Source: Bacteroidaceae bacterium
GTDB lineage: Bacteria; Bacteroidota; Bacteroidia; Bacteroidales; Bacteroidaceae
Length of the DNA: 61,786 nt
Reading direction: 5' to 3'
Assembly: GCA_902362595.1 (NCBI GenBank)
Contig: CABIXF010000023.1
Location: 1-61,786, forward strand
Position 1 is the first letter of the stretch. Each line of letters begins with the position of its first letter. The notes below the pieces were generated by a model, which did not search any database, had not been told where the DNA came from, and saw nothing but the letters and a program-made list of their open reading frames with translations. Shown here piece by piece: positions 17,159 to 25,988 of this stretch. The position numbers and the translations under genes are program-made.

Positions 17159-17926
17159 ATGAATTACGAAACTTATCAACTGTTACTCTACGGCATGTCC
17201 GCATTGGCAGTAGTCGTCTTTGTGTCACTGTATTTCGTGAAAGCCGGTTACGGCATGTTCCGTACCCGCTCATGGGGATGGTCTGTTCCCAACAAAGTTG
17301 GCTGGGTATGTATGGAGGCCCCGGCATTTCTAGTGATGGGGATAGGAGCCTGGAAGGGGGAAGTCAGTTTATATACGCCGCAAGCCGTGTTCGTGGGCTT
17401 GTTTTTGCTGCATTATTTTCAACGTTCATTTGTTTTCCCGTTGCTGATGAAAGGGAAGAGTCGGATGCCATTGGCTATCATGGCGGTGGGAATACTTTTC
17501 AATGTAATCAATGGGACGTTGCTTTCAGCCAGTTTTTTCAGTTGTGCACTGCCGGGAAAGTATGAACCGGCAACTTATTGGTCGCATCCTTTACCGTGGC
17601 TGGGAATCCTCTTATTTGTAGTAGGAATGGGGATTAATTGGCAGGCAGACCATGTGATTCGAAACCTGCGCAAGCCGGGCGATACGCGGCATTATTTGCC
17701 GGAGAAAGGTTTTTACCGTTATGTGACTTCGGCCAATTATTTCGGGGAACTGGTAGAATGGACAGGTTTTGCTTTGCTGACCGCCTCGCCTGCGGCTTGG
17801 GTGTTTGTCTGGTGGACGGCAGCCAATCTGGTACCTCGTGCCGATGCCATTTATAAACGCTACTGTGAGGAGTTCGGTCGACAGGCAGTCGGTAATCGGA
17901 AGAGAATTATACCTTATATATATTAG
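17159..17926 (+). CDS. Steroid 5-alpha-reductase family protein (3-oxo-5-alpha-steroid 4-dehydrogenase)
   Basis: A 255-residue polytopic membrane enzyme of the SRD5A family, which reduces the delta4 double bond of 3-oxo-steroids with NADPH to give 5-alpha products. Motifs are 'MEAPAF' (52-57), 'LHYFQRSF', 'NWQADHVIRNLRKPG' (160-174) and 'NYFGELVEWTGFAL' (193-206). As I recall human SRD5A2, its key residues Asn160, Asp164, Arg171, Asn193, Gly196, Glu197, Arg227 and Tyr235 have identical counterparts here at the same numbers, and the lengths are nearly equal (254/255). It starts a three-gene operon with a flavin ene-reductase and a short-chain dehydrogenase, consistent with bacterial 5AR of the isoallo-bile-acid route. 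Other 3-oxo-delta4 steroids are possible substrates. Confidence 0.88.
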   Translation: MNYETYQLLLYGMSALAVVVFVSLYFVKAGYGMFRTRSWGWSVPNKVGWVCMEAPAFLVMGIGAWKGEVSLYTPQAVFVGLFLLHYFQRSFVFPLLMKGKSRMPLAIMAVGILFNVINGTLLSASFFSCALPGKYEPATYWSHPLPWLGILLFVVGMGINWQADHVIRNLRKPGDTRHYLPEKGFYRYVTSANYFGELVEWTGFALLTASPAAWVFVWWTAANLVPRADAIYKRYCEEFGRQAVGNRKRIIPYIY

Positions 17927-17929
17927 GAA

Positions 17930-17935
17930 AGGAGG
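17930..17935 (+). promoter_or_regulatory. Strong Shine-Dalgarno AGGAGG deciding the flavin reductase start
   Basis: AGGAGG sits 4 bp before the ATG at 17940 and 4 bp after the upstream stop codon. Such a perfect site is unusual in Bacteroidales and fixes this start against the in-frame ATG at 17805 inside the preceding gene. Confidence 0.75.
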
Positions 17936-17939
17936 AAAG

Positions 17940-19163
17940 ATGGATTCACTTTTATTTACGTCGGTTACTTTGGGACCGCTGACATTGCGTAACCGCACCA
18001 TCCGGTCGGCGGCATTCGAAAGCATGTGTCCGGGAAATGTGCCTTCGGAGCAACTGTTGGACTATCACCGTTCGGTAGCTGCCGGAGGGGTGGGGATGAC
18101 GACGGTGGCGTATGCCGCCGTGACCCGCAGCGGACTTTCGTTCGACAGGCAGTTGTGGATGAGGCCGGAGATTGTGCCCGGATTGCGCAGGCTGACGGAT
18201 GCCGTACATGCCGAAGGGGCAGCGGCAAGTATCCAGCTGGGCCATTGCGGTAACATGTCGCACAAAAGCATTTGCGGCTGTCTGCCGGTAGGGGCTAGCA
18301 GTGGATTCAATTTGTATTCCCCCACCTTTGTGCGTGGGCTTCGGGCCGATGAATTGCCGGAGATGGCCAAGGCTTACGGGCAGGCGGTGTGTCTGGCACG
18401 GGAAGCCGGCTTTGATGCCGTAGAAATTCATGCCGGACATGGCTATCTCATCAGCCAGTTTCTTTCGCTTGCTACCAATCACCGGAAGGATGAGTTCGGA
18501 GGTTCGCTGGAGAATCGGATGCGTTTCATGGAAATGGTGATGGAGGAAGTGATGAAAGTAGCCGGAAGTGATATGGCGGTATTGGTCAAGATGAACATGC
18601 GCGACGGGTTCCGTGGAGGCATGGAACTGGATGAGTCCTTGCAGGTGGCGCGAAAGTTGCAGGAACTGGGGGCACATGCACTGGTGTTGAGTGGCGGATT
18701 CGTCAGTAAGGCACCGATGTACGTGATGCGCGGAGAGATGCCCATCCGTACCATGACGTATTATATGACTTGCTGGTGGCTGAAATACGGAGTGCGGCTG
18801 GTGGGAAAATATATGATTCCTTCCGTACCTTTCCGTGAGGCGTATTTTCTGGAAGATGCCTTGAAGTTTCGTGAGGCGCTGGATATGCCGCTGGTGTATG
18901 TAGGAGGACTGGTGGCCCGAAAGAAAATAGACGAGGTATTGAATCTTGGATTTGAGGCAGTGCAGATGGGACGTGCCTTGCTCAATGAACCGGATTTCGT
19001 GAACCGTATGCGGCGGGAAGAGGATGCACGGTGCAATTGCCGTCACAGTAATTATTGCATTGCCCGTATGTACACCTTGGACATGGCTTGTCATCAGCGA
19101 CTGAAGGAAGAACTGCCTCCTTGTCTGAAAAAAGAAATTGAACGGATTGAAAGCAAAGGATGA
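17940..19163 (+). CDS. Old Yellow Enzyme-type NADH:flavin oxidoreductase, candidate 5-beta-reductase
   Basis: A 407-residue FMN TIM-barrel ene-reductase. It shows 'HAGHGYLISQFLSLATN' (164-180), 'GGSLENRMRF' (187-196) and the phosphate-binding 'VYVGGLV' (319-325). A cysteine cluster follows the barrel (Cys365, Cys367, Cys373, Cys384), reminiscent of the Fe-S site of BaiCD/2,4-dienoyl-CoA reductases, but the C-terminal FAD/NAD domain of those enzymes is absent. Placed 13 bp after a 5-alpha-reductase gene and overlapping a dehydrogenase gene, it is a candidate 5BR that reduces 3-oxo-delta4 steroids or bile acids. Substrate is inferred from context only; a general ene-reductase is the alternative. 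Confidence 0.82.
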   Translation: MDSLLFTSVTLGPLTLRNRTIRSAAFESMCPGNVPSEQLLDYHRSVAAGGVGMTTVAYAAVTRSGLSFDRQLWMRPEIVPGLRRLTDAVHAEGAAASIQLGHCGNMSHKSICGCLPVGASSGFNLYSPTFVRGLRADELPEMAKAYGQAVCLAREAGFDAVEIHAGHGYLISQFLSLATNHRKDEFGGSLENRMRFMEMVMEEVMKVAGSDMAVLVKMNMRDGFRGGMELDESLQVARKLQELGAHALVLSGGFVSKAPMYVMRGEMPIRTMTYYMTCWWLKYGVRLVGKYMIPSVPFREAYFLEDALKFREALDMPLVYVGGLVARKKIDEVLNLGFEAVQMGRALLNEPDFVNRMRREEDARCNCRHSNYCIARMYTLDMACHQRLKEELPPCLKKEIERIESKG

Positions 19164-20011
19164 AAATGGAACGGAAGCTGGCAGTAATTACGGGGGCCGA
19201 CGGGGGAATGGGAACGGAAATCACCCGGGCAGTGGCATTGGCCGGTTATCGGGTGGTGATGGCGTGCTGTAACCTGGAGAAGGCAGAGAGGAAGAAAGCA
19301 CAGTTGATAAAGGATACGGGGAATCCGGATATTGAAGTGGAATTTACCGACTTGGCTTCGCTGGCTTCCGTGGCCGCTTTTGCGGACAAGACTTGTGCCC
19401 GTGGAGAAAAGCTGACCCTGTTAATGAACAATGCGGGAACGATGGAAACCGGACGGCACTACACGGAAGATGGATTGGAACGTACGGTGAGCGTGAATTA
19501 CGTAGGGCCTTATCTGTTGACGCGCAAACTGCTTCCGTTGATGGGAGAGGGAAGCCGGGTGGTAAACATGGTATCGTGTACGTATGCCGTTGGCCGGTTG
19601 GATTTCCCGGATTTTTTCTACCAGGGAAAGAAAGGAAGTTTCTGGCGTATTCCAGTGTACAGCAATACCAAACTGGCATTGACTTTGTTCACGCTGGAAC
19701 TGGCCGACCGTGTGAAGGAGAAGGGAATTGTGGTCAATGCAGCCGATCCAGGGATTGTGTCGACCGACATCATCACTATGCATTTATGGTTTGACCCGCT
19801 GACGGATATCTTTTTCCGTCCTTTTATCCGGACACCCCGCCAGGGAGCTGCTACGGCAGTGGGGCTTTTATTGGATGAAGAAGCAGGGAAGCGGACAGGT
19901 ACATTGAATGCCAGTGGACATCCGGTGCGGCTGTCGAAGAAATATCTTCCTCATGTGCAACAAAAGGAACTGTGGGACCGTACGGAAGAGATTGTCCGGA
20001 AATGGCTGTAG
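19160..20011 (+). CDS. Short-chain dehydrogenase/reductase, candidate hydroxysteroid dehydrogenase
   Basis: A 283-residue NAD(P)-dependent SDR. The cofactor loop is 'TGADGGMG' (11-18) and the 'NNAG' motif is at 90-93. The catalytic residues are Ser139, Tyr167 and Lys171 (YxxxK). The C-terminal part resembles retinol-dehydrogenase/WWOX-like SDRs ('VNAADPGIVSTDI'). The ATG overlaps the previous stop as ATGA, so translation is coupled. In the operon with the 5-alpha- and 5-beta-reductase candidates it would interconvert the 3-oxo and 3-hydroxy group, as the 3-beta-HSDH does in the Bacteroidales isoallo-lithocholate pathway. The family assignment is secure, while stereochemistry and substrate are not visible from sequence. 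Confidence 0.82.
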   Translation: MKMERKLAVITGADGGMGTEITRAVALAGYRVVMACCNLEKAERKKAQLIKDTGNPDIEVEFTDLASLASVAAFADKTCARGEKLTLLMNNAGTMETGRHYTEDGLERTVSVNYVGPYLLTRKLLPLMGEGSRVVNMVSCTYAVGRLDFPDFFYQGKKGSFWRIPVYSNTKLALTLFTLELADRVKEKGIVVNAADPGIVSTDIITMHLWFDPLTDIFFRPFIRTPRQGAATAVGLLLDEEAGKRTGTLNASGHPVRLSKKYLPHVQQKELWDRTEEIVRKWL

Positions 20012-20025
20012 ATGATATAAAAGAA

Positions 20026-20060
20026 ACGGGCCGGCACCTCATGCGGAGGAGTCGGCCCGT
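20026..20060. terminator. Hairpin between convergent genes
   Basis: ACGGGCCG (20026-20033) pairs with CGGCCCGT (20053-20060), and inside it CCTC can pair with GAGG. There is no long T-run, so it may be a weak or bidirectional terminator between the SDR gene and ddh. Confidence 0.5.
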
Positions 20061-20082
20061 TGCGATATAGAGATGTATTGTA

Positions 20083-20982
20083 TTATACCAGATGCGCAAT
20101 CAGTTCTTCACGGTCGCCGGCCAACAGGTCGATTACCGGAATTTCAATCATGGTATAGCATCCCGGCTGCTGTTTCATGGAAGCACGGGCAACGCAAACC
20201 AGTACCTGAGCAGTCAGGGCCGGATTGTTGATTTTCATGTCGAACTCAAACAGCTGGTTGTGAGTTTTTCCGGATACACCTTTACGTACCAGGTTTACGC
20301 CATGGCCTACATCGTTCAGGTCGTCTACACAAGGCACCTGGATGACGTGTGTCTCATCGTTTACAAAATATGGGTCGGCTTTGATGGCCGCTTCTACGGT
20401 TTTGAAATCAGCTCCTTCTTCCAGTTCTACATACACCATACGGCGGTGAATACCTGTACCTACCGGAATAGTCATAGACAAGGCGTCTTTCACTCCTTCG
20501 ATGGCACGAACGGCTACAGAGTGTCCCATGCTGCGGCCCGGACCGAAATTGGTGTAAGTGATACCTTTCGGAGCGATGGCTTCCAGCAATGTGCGAACTA
20601 CAGAGTCGCTTCCCGGATCCCATCCGGCAGAGATGATAGAAACGGCGTTGTGTGCCTTGGCAGTTTCGTCCAGTGTGCGGCGCAGGCTGGTAATCTGCGT
20701 ATGGATGTCAAAACTGTCTACGGTGTTGATGCCTAATGCCAGGATTTCTTTGGCGTAAGCTTCTACGCTGCGGGTCGGGGTAGCTAAGATGGCTACGTCT
20801 ACATCCTTCAGTTCGCGGATATCCTTTACTACTGGATAGTCGGCCAGTTCAGCAGGTTTGTTTTCTGCTCCATGACGACGTACTACACCTGCTACTTCAA
20901 AATCGGAAGCTGCTTCAAGGGCTTCCAAGGTAAATTTCCCAATGTTTCCGTAACCCACTACGGCTGCTCTTATTTTCTTCAT
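20083..20982 (-). CDS. ddh: meso-Diaminopimelate D-dehydrogenase
   Basis: A 299-residue NADP-dependent enzyme that converts tetrahydrodipicolinate plus ammonia directly to meso-diaminopimelate, giving lysine and the peptidoglycan cross-linking residue in one step. It starts '[17 protein letters not shown]' with the Rossmann loop GYGNIG (10-15). '[13 protein letters not shown]' and '[24 protein letters not shown]' are family signatures. Length and motifs are complete. It is a single leftward gene with a -7 box at 21021-21028. Many Bacteroidales carry this short pathway variant. Confidence 0.95.
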   Translation of the reverse strand: MKKIRAAVVGYGNIGKFTLEALEAASDFEVAGVVRRHGAENKPAELADYPVVKDIRELKDVDVAILATPTRSVEAYAKEILALGINTVDSFDIHTQITSLRRTLDETAKAHNAVSIISAGWDPGSDSVVRTLLEAIAPKGITYTNFGPGRSMGHSVAVRAIEGVKDALSMTIPVGTGIHRRMVYVELEEGADFKTVEAAIKADPYFVNDETHVIQVPCVDDLNDVGHGVNLVRKGVSGKTHNQLFEFDMKINNPALTAQVLVCVARASMKQQPGCYTMIEIPVIDLLAGDREELIAHLV

Positions 20983-21020
20983 ATTTCTTATATGTTTAGG
21001 TTGTTTCGTTGATTGTCTTG

Positions 21021-21028
21021 CAAAAATA
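21021..21028 (-). promoter_or_regulatory. Putative -7 box of ddh
   Basis: The minus strand reads TATTTTTG, 38 bp before the ATG. A TTTG at 21046-21049 on the same strand is 17 bp further upstream, slightly short of the usual 19-21 bp spacer. Confidence 0.45.
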
Positions 21029-21115
21029 CAGAATTAGAATCATTCCAAACAAGCTGAAAATGGGAGAATTTCCAAAAAAACTCGTGGAACTTACAATTTA
21101 TAACTTTCTTATCAT

Positions 21116-21123
21116 TATTTTTG
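21116..21123 (+). promoter_or_regulatory. Putative -7 box TATTTTTG of ruvA
   Basis: Consensus TAnnTTTG, 29 bp before the ruvA ATG. The -33 element is not obvious. Confidence 0.45.
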
Positions 21124-21152
21124 TTCTCCATTTTATAAATTGTTAGAAAAAC

Positions 21153-21749
21153 ATGATTGAATATATCAAAGGAGAACTTGTGGAGGCCACTCCGGCTTGG
21201 GTGGTAGTGGATTGTCACGGACTGGGATACGGAATTAATGTGTCGTTGAATACGTTTTCGGCGGTACAGGGTAAGAAAGAGGTCAAACTTTATATTTACG
21301 AAGCAATCCGGGAGGATGCGTACGTGTTGTACGGGTTTGCCACTCGCCAGGAAAGGGAGTTGTTCTTGCTGCTCATCAGTGTGTCGGGCATTGGAGGAAA
21401 TACGGCTCGTATGATTCTTTCCGCACTTTCTCCTTCGGAACTGTGCAATGTCATCGGCAGTGGAAACGACAAGTTGCTGAAGACCGTGAAAGGTATCGGC
21501 CTGAAGACCGCACAGCGCATCATTGTGGAATTGAAGGATAAGATTGCCGTGACAGGCATCGAGAGTGCGGCTACCGTGAAGTCGGTGGCAATGGCTGCCC
21601 ATTCGGAAGTATATGAGGAGGCAGTGGCGGCTTTGACCATGTTGGGATTTGCCCAGGCTCCGTCGCAGAAGGTGACTGCCCAGATTCTCAAGGAGGAACC
21701 GGAGGCGCCGGTGGAAAAAGTCATCAAATTGGCCTTGAAACGGCTTTAA
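21153..21749 (+). CDS. ruvA: Holliday junction branch migration protein RuvA
   Basis: A 198-residue DNA-binding subunit that tetramerises on Holliday junctions and recruits the RuvB motor. Domain I is an OB-fold ('[20 protein letters not shown]...GLGYGINV'). The helix-hairpin-helix region has '[16 protein letters not shown]' and '[22 protein letters not shown]'. The C-terminal domain III ('[13 protein letters not shown]...[12 protein letters not shown]') would bind RuvB. The length is normal. ruvB is not in the window. It is followed by lgt, 73 bp downstream. Confidence 0.97.
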   Translation: MIEYIKGELVEATPAWVVVDCHGLGYGINVSLNTFSAVQGKKEVKLYIYEAIREDAYVLYGFATRQERELFLLLISVSGIGGNTARMILSALSPSELCNVIGSGNDKLLKTVKGIGLKTAQRIIVELKDKIAVTGIESAATVKSVAMAAHSEVYEEAVAALTMLGFAQAPSQKVTAQILKEEPEAPVEKVIKLALKRL

Positions 21750-21822
21750 CAGTAGTCTTTGTTTGCACGTATTTATTTTTTTTGTTCCTTTGTGGAGTTC
21801 TATTAATTAAAGACTGAAAGAA

Positions 21823-22650
21823 ATGACATTTGCGAGCATTGTATGGGATGTGGACCCGGTGTTGGTCCATTTGGGATCGCTCGAAATCCGTTGGTACGGT
21901 TTGATGTGGGGTTTGGGATTTATCCTGGCCTACGAAATAGGGTCCCGTATGTTGAAGAAAGAAGGCTGTCCGGATAATTGGGCCGACAAACTGTTTATGT
22001 ACTGCATCGTCAGCAGTGTAATAGGAGCCCGTTTAGGACATTGTCTTTTTTATGAGTGGGATTATTATGGAGCGCACCCCATTGAGATTTTGAAAATATG
22101 GAAAGGGGGATTGGCGAGCCATGGAGGCGTCTTTGCTTTGATATTGGCCCTGATTTGGTATTCCAAGACTGTCACGAAGAAAAGTGTATGGTGGCTGTTC
22201 GACCGTCTGATTCCGGCAGTAGCGGTGGTTTGTATATGCATCCGTTTCGGTAATTTGATGAATTCCGAAATTTTCGGTTTCCCGACTACTTTGCCATGGG
22301 GATTTGAATTTGTACGTTCACGCGAATGGCAGGAACTGTATAACCAGAACGGAGTGGCACAGGCCTGTCATCCTACCCAAATTTATGAGATGCTGTATTG
22401 CCTGGTAGCTTTGATTGCGTCATGGGTGATGTACCACAAGTATCATCTGGGAAAACGGGTAGGACTGATTACAGGAGTGGCCTTGCTGATATTTTTCGGA
22501 GCCCGGTTTGGTTTGGAATTTATGAAAAATCCTCAGGTGGCCGAAGAAGTGGGCATGACCTTGAACATCGGGCAATGGTTGAGCGTGCCTTTGATTCTGT
22601 TGGGCATTTATCTGATAGCGACAAGCAAGAAGCGGAAAGAAGCCTTTTGA
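21823..22650 (+). CDS. lgt: Prolipoprotein diacylglyceryl transferase
   Basis: A 275-residue inner-membrane enzyme that attaches diacylglycerol to the lipobox cysteine of prolipoproteins. About seven membrane helices are visible. Signatures include 'GARLGHCLFYEWDYY', 'GGLASHGGVFAL' with the essential His-Gly-Gly, 'CIRFGNLMNSEIFG' (RxGN(F/L)xNxExxG) and 'ARFGLEFMKNPQ'. The window's own substrates include the SusD-like lipoproteins and a GH32 lipoprotein. The start ATG at 21823 is the only good one. Confidence 0.96.
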   Translation: MTFASIVWDVDPVLVHLGSLEIRWYGLMWGLGFILAYEIGSRMLKKEGCPDNWADKLFMYCIVSSVIGARLGHCLFYEWDYYGAHPIEILKIWKGGLASHGGVFALILALIWYSKTVTKKSVWWLFDRLIPAVAVVCICIRFGNLMNSEIFGFPTTLPWGFEFVRSREWQELYNQNGVAQACHPTQIYEMLYCLVALIASWVMYHKYHLGKRVGLITGVALLIFFGARFGLEFMKNPQVAEEVGMTLNIGQWLSVPLILLGIYLIATSKKRKEAF

Positions 22651-22700
22651 TAATATCTGATAATAAGTGACTTCCTATTAGAAAGTGAACTTATCGTACG

Positions 22701-22760
22701 AATGTTTCATCTTTGAACAACTATGTTTCATGTAACATAATTGTTCGAGGATGAAACATT
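22701..22760 (+). promoter_or_regulatory. 60-bp dyad operator, copy A (upstream of SusC 1)
   Basis: A near-perfect 60-bp palindrome centred between 22730 and 22731, with about 26 of 30 positions symmetrical. The outer arms are AATGTTTCATC and GATGAAACATT, and the core is TATGTTTCA/TGTAACATA. It aligns without gaps to the dyad at 29678-29737, and both end exactly 28 bp before a -7 box. It is most simply read as the binding site of the PUL 1 hybrid regulator encoded at 38663. Confidence 0.75.
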
Positions 22761-22788
22761 TTTTATATACCTTTTGGGAGTGGAGGGG

Positions 22789-22796
22789 TACATTTG
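22789..22796 (+). promoter_or_regulatory. -7 box TACATTTG of the SusC 1 operon
   Basis: TACATTTG lies 61 bp before the SusC ATG and 28 bp after operator copy A. No good -33 element is present, as expected for an activator-dependent promoter. Confidence 0.6.
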
Positions 22797-22856
22797 CAAT
22801 GCCGTTTTGAAAACGGTGAGAGAACAATCTTATGTTTAACTTAATCTTATGCGTAA

Positions 22857-25800
22857 ATGAAAAGCAATAAACGAGCATTCTTATTTACACTCCTGTTCTC
22901 AATGGTGTGTATGGTATTGCAAGCGCAAAGTTTGCAGGTCGAGGGGACTGTAATTTCAAAGTCTGATGGAGAGCCTATTATTGGAGCTACTGTACTGGAA
23001 AAGGGTACGACAAATGGTACGATTACTGATTTCGACGGAAAGTTTTCTTTATCGGTAAAGCAAGGTGCTGAAATCGCTATTTCTTATGTAGGTTTTAAAA
23101 CTCAAACCTTAAAAGCCAGCAGTGTGATGAAAGTCGTGCTGGAAGAAGACGCTGAAATGTTGCAGGAAGTAGTGGTAACAGGTTATACCACCCAGCGTAA
23201 GGCTGATTTGACCGGTTCTGTGGCTGTGGTTTCTACTGATGCGTTGAAGACAGCTCCAGACCCAGACCCGATGAAAGCTTTGCAAGGAAAAGTGGCTGGT
23301 ATGACAGTTACGACCAACGGTTCTCCGAGTGGTACAGCTACGGTACGTATTCGTGGTATCGGTTCTTTTAATTCTTCTCAGGATCCGCTTTATGTGATTG
23401 ATGGTGTGCCTACCAACATGTCTCTGAATTCATTGAACGCCAATGATATTGAGAGTATGCAGGTGTTGAAGGATGCGGCTTCCGCTTCTATCTATGGTTC
23501 ACGAGCTTCGAATGGTGTAATCATCATTACTACTAAGAAAGGTAAGAAGGCAGACAAGGTGAAAGTCGATTTCTCTGCCAACCTGACTGCTCAGTTCTAT
23601 TCTTCTCAGTCATTGATGAATGTTTGTAATTCATCGGAATACGCTACAGCCATGGCACAGGCCGCATTGAATGACGGATTGGATCCGGTGGCGTATGCCA
23701 GCAATTATGGGTTGGACTTGAATGCTGCTTCTGGTACTCCGATTACGGTGTGGAATCCAAGTACCAGCCAGTATGTGAATTATACGGTCAACGGATTGTA
23801 TGACGGATACATCAACAGCAAGAAGACGATGCGTTATTCTGATACAGACTGGTTGGATGAAATTTCAAGAGTTGGTTTTTCCCAGAATTATGACATTTCT
23901 CTTTCGCATGCGAATGACAAACATTCTACCATGTTCTCATTGGGTTACAAAAAGAACAACGGTATCTTGAAATATACGGATTTTGAGAATATCTCTGCCC
24001 GTATGAATTCTTCATACAATGTGAACAAGTATATTACTATCGGTGAAAACTTCACCGTGACTTATTCAAGCCAGGTGGATTGTGCCCCGATGGAAAATGC
24101 ATTGAAGATGGCTCCAACCGTACCGATATATGAAGAAGATGGTACTACTTTTGCTGGTCCGGTGGGCGGTATGAGCGACCGTCAGAATCCGTTGCGTGAA
24201 CTGTATCACAACAAAGACAATCATTTGGATTATTGGCGTTTGTTTGGTAACGGATATATCGATATCAAGCCTTTCAAAGGTTTTGTATTCCGTTCTAATT
24301 TCGGTATTGATACGTATAACTCGCTTATTAACTCGATGACGCATACTTACCATTCTGATATTGTCAACAATGACATCGCGAAGACTACATTGACAAATAA
24401 GAATGAAGTGAACTGGACATGGTCGAATACCATCACCTACAATTTCAATGTGGCAAAGAAACATAATTTCAATGTTTTGCTGGGATCTGAATTGTCAAAG
24501 CAGAGTTCACTTGAATTCGGCGCTTATTCAGAAGGCTATGCATTGGAAGATGTAGATTATATGTGGCCGAATGCTGCTACAGGTGTGATGAAGAATACAG
24601 GCGCGAAGGTGGGTTATCGTCTGGCTTCTTTCTTTGGTAAGATTGACTATAACTTTGATGATTTGGTTTTGGCTTCATTTACGATTCGTCAAGATGGTTC
24701 TTCTCGTTTTGGTAAAGGTCATCGCTGGGGTACTTTCCCGGCAGCTACATTGGGTTTGCGTGTGTCTAAATGGATCAAAGCAAGTTGGATGGATGACTGG
24801 AAAGTGAGATTGTCTTGGGGACAGACTGGTAACCAGGCAATTGATAACAATGCACAGTTTGGTCTGTATGTAGTGGATTACGGATTGGACCGTGTGACTT
24901 CTACCGCATACGACTTGTATCTTCAGGGTTCAGGTACTTTCCCTTCAGGATATCGTGCTACTCAGCTTGCCAATCCTAACTTGAAATGGGAATCGGCTAC
25001 ACAGTATAATGTAGGTACCGACTTTACGCTCTTGAACGGCAGTTTGTATGGTACAATCGATGGATATGTGAAGAATGTAGGTGACATGTTGATCAATCCG
25101 GCTTATCTGGGTGCCATTGGTGAAGGTGGTAATTCTTGGTTGAACGGTCCTTCTTTGCGCAACTGGGGTATGGAATTCAATGTAGGATACCGTAAGTCAC
25201 TGGCTTGTGGACTGGGATTGGACATCAGTGCCAATGTAGACTTCTTCCGTAACAAGGTTACTTATCTGCCGTCGACTACTACCGGAGCTTATGCCCACAC
25301 ATCTAGAGAAAACCTGGTACAGTCTGGCATGCCTTATGGTTCTTCAGTAGGTTATATCGTAGAAGGCTTGTTTCAGACGCAGGAAGAAGTAGACAAATCC
25401 GGACAAGCTAATGCCCGTGTAGGTGGTTTGAAATATAAAGATGTAGATGGAAACGGCATCATTACTCAAGATGACCAGGAGTGGATTTATAATCCGGTTC
25501 CTGCTTTCTCTTATGGTTTGAATATCGCATTGAACTACAAGAACTTCGATTTGACTATGTTCTGGCAAGGTGTTTGCGACCAAGATGTGTACAACAACCA
25601 GAAAGCACAGACAGACTTCTGGAGCATTGTAGATGCTGGATCTAACAAAGGAACCCGTTTGCTGGGTGCTTGGAATACCAACAACACAAGTTCTACGATT
25701 CCGGCTTTGACGACCAATAACACCGCAGATGAAGGTAGAGCTTCCAGCTACTATGTAGAGAATGGATCGTATATGAAATTGCGTACCCTCCAATTTGGAT

Positions 25801-25979
25801 ACACAGTGCCTGCTTCTTTCTTGTCTAAGTTTAAGATGTCTAGTGCCAGAATCTACGTGTCAGGTCAAAACCTGCTGACTATCAAGAGCAAGAGTCTGAC
25901 TTGTCCGGACCCGGAAAACCCGAACTGGAATTACCCGCTTGCAACTTCTGTATCATTTGGTTTACAAATTGGTTTCTAA
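22857..25979 (+). CDS. SusC/RagA-family TonB-dependent transporter (PUL 1)
   Basis: A 1040-residue outer-membrane importer for oligosaccharides. The signal peptide ends near 'MVLQAQSLQ'. It is followed by a carboxypeptidase D-like domain ('VEGTVISKSDGEPIIGATVLEKGTTNG', about 28-105), the TonB box-like 'LQEVVVTGY', a plug domain ('LQGKVAGMTVTTNGSPSGTATVRIRGIGS', 'DIESMQVLKDAASASIYGSRASNGVIIITTKKG') and a 22-strand barrel ending in 'SVSFGLQIGF'. It pairs with the SusD-like lipoprotein starting 10 bp downstream. Neighbouring GH32 and GH36 enzymes imply fructan or sucrose/raffinose-type ligands. Expression is probably driven from the dyad and -7 box at 22701-22796. Confidence 0.95.
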   Translation: MKSNKRAFLFTLLFSMVCMVLQAQSLQVEGTVISKSDGEPIIGATVLEKGTTNGTITDFDGKFSLSVKQGAEIAISYVGFKTQTLKASSVMKVVLEEDAEMLQEVVVTGYTTQRKADLTGSVAVVSTDALKTAPDPDPMKALQGKVAGMTVTTNGSPSGTATVRIRGIGSFNSSQDPLYVIDGVPTNMSLNSLNANDIESMQVLKDAASASIYGSRASNGVIIITTKKGKKADKVKVDFSANLTAQFYSSQSLMNVCNSSEYATAMAQAALNDGLDPVAYASNYGLDLNAASGTPITVWNPSTSQYVNYTVNGLYDGYINSKKTMRYSDTDWLDEISRVGFSQNYDISLSHANDKHSTMFSLGYKKNNGILKYTDFENISARMNSSYNVNKYITIGENFTVTYSSQVDCAPMENALKMAPTVPIYEEDGTTFAGPVGGMSDRQNPLRELYHNKDNHLDYWRLFGNGYIDIKPFKGFVFRSNFGIDTYNSLINSMTHTYHSDIVNNDIAKTTLTNKNEVNWTWSNTITYNFNVAKKHNFNVLLGSELSKQSSLEFGAYSEGYALEDVDYMWPNAATGVMKNTGAKVGYRLASFFGKIDYNFDDLVLASFTIRQDGSSRFGKGHRWGTFPAATLGLRVSKWIKASWMDDWKVRLSWGQTGNQAIDNNAQFGLYVVDYGLDRVTSTAYDLYLQGSGTFPSGYRATQLANPNLKWESATQYNVGTDFTLLNGSLYGTIDGYVKNVGDMLINPAYLGAIGEGGNSWLNGPSLRNWGMEFNVGYRKSLACGLGLDISANVDFFRNKVTYLPSTTTGAYAHTSRENLVQSGMPYGSSVGYIVEGLFQTQEEVDKSGQANARVGGLKYKDVDGNGIITQDDQEWIYNPVPAFSYGLNIALNYKNFDLTMFWQGVCDQDVYNNQKAQTDFWSIVDAGSNKGTRLLGAWNTNNTSSTIPALTTNNTADEGRASSYYVENGSYMKLRTLQFGYTVPASFLSKFKMSSARIYVSGQNLLTIKSKSLTCPDPENPNWNYPLATSVSFGLQIGF

Positions 25980-25988
25980 TTTAAAATA

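Noticed and set aside
17952..19094. 380-codon open frame opposite the flavin reductase
   Set aside because: Antisense shadow with abundant His/Gln and no start signals; the plus-strand gene has full OYE motifs.
22701..22760. Interpreting the 60-bp dyads at 22701 and 29678 as terminators
   Set aside because: Only one is followed by a T-run. Their sequence is conserved between two unrelated upstream genes, and both have exactly the same spacing to a downstream -7 box.
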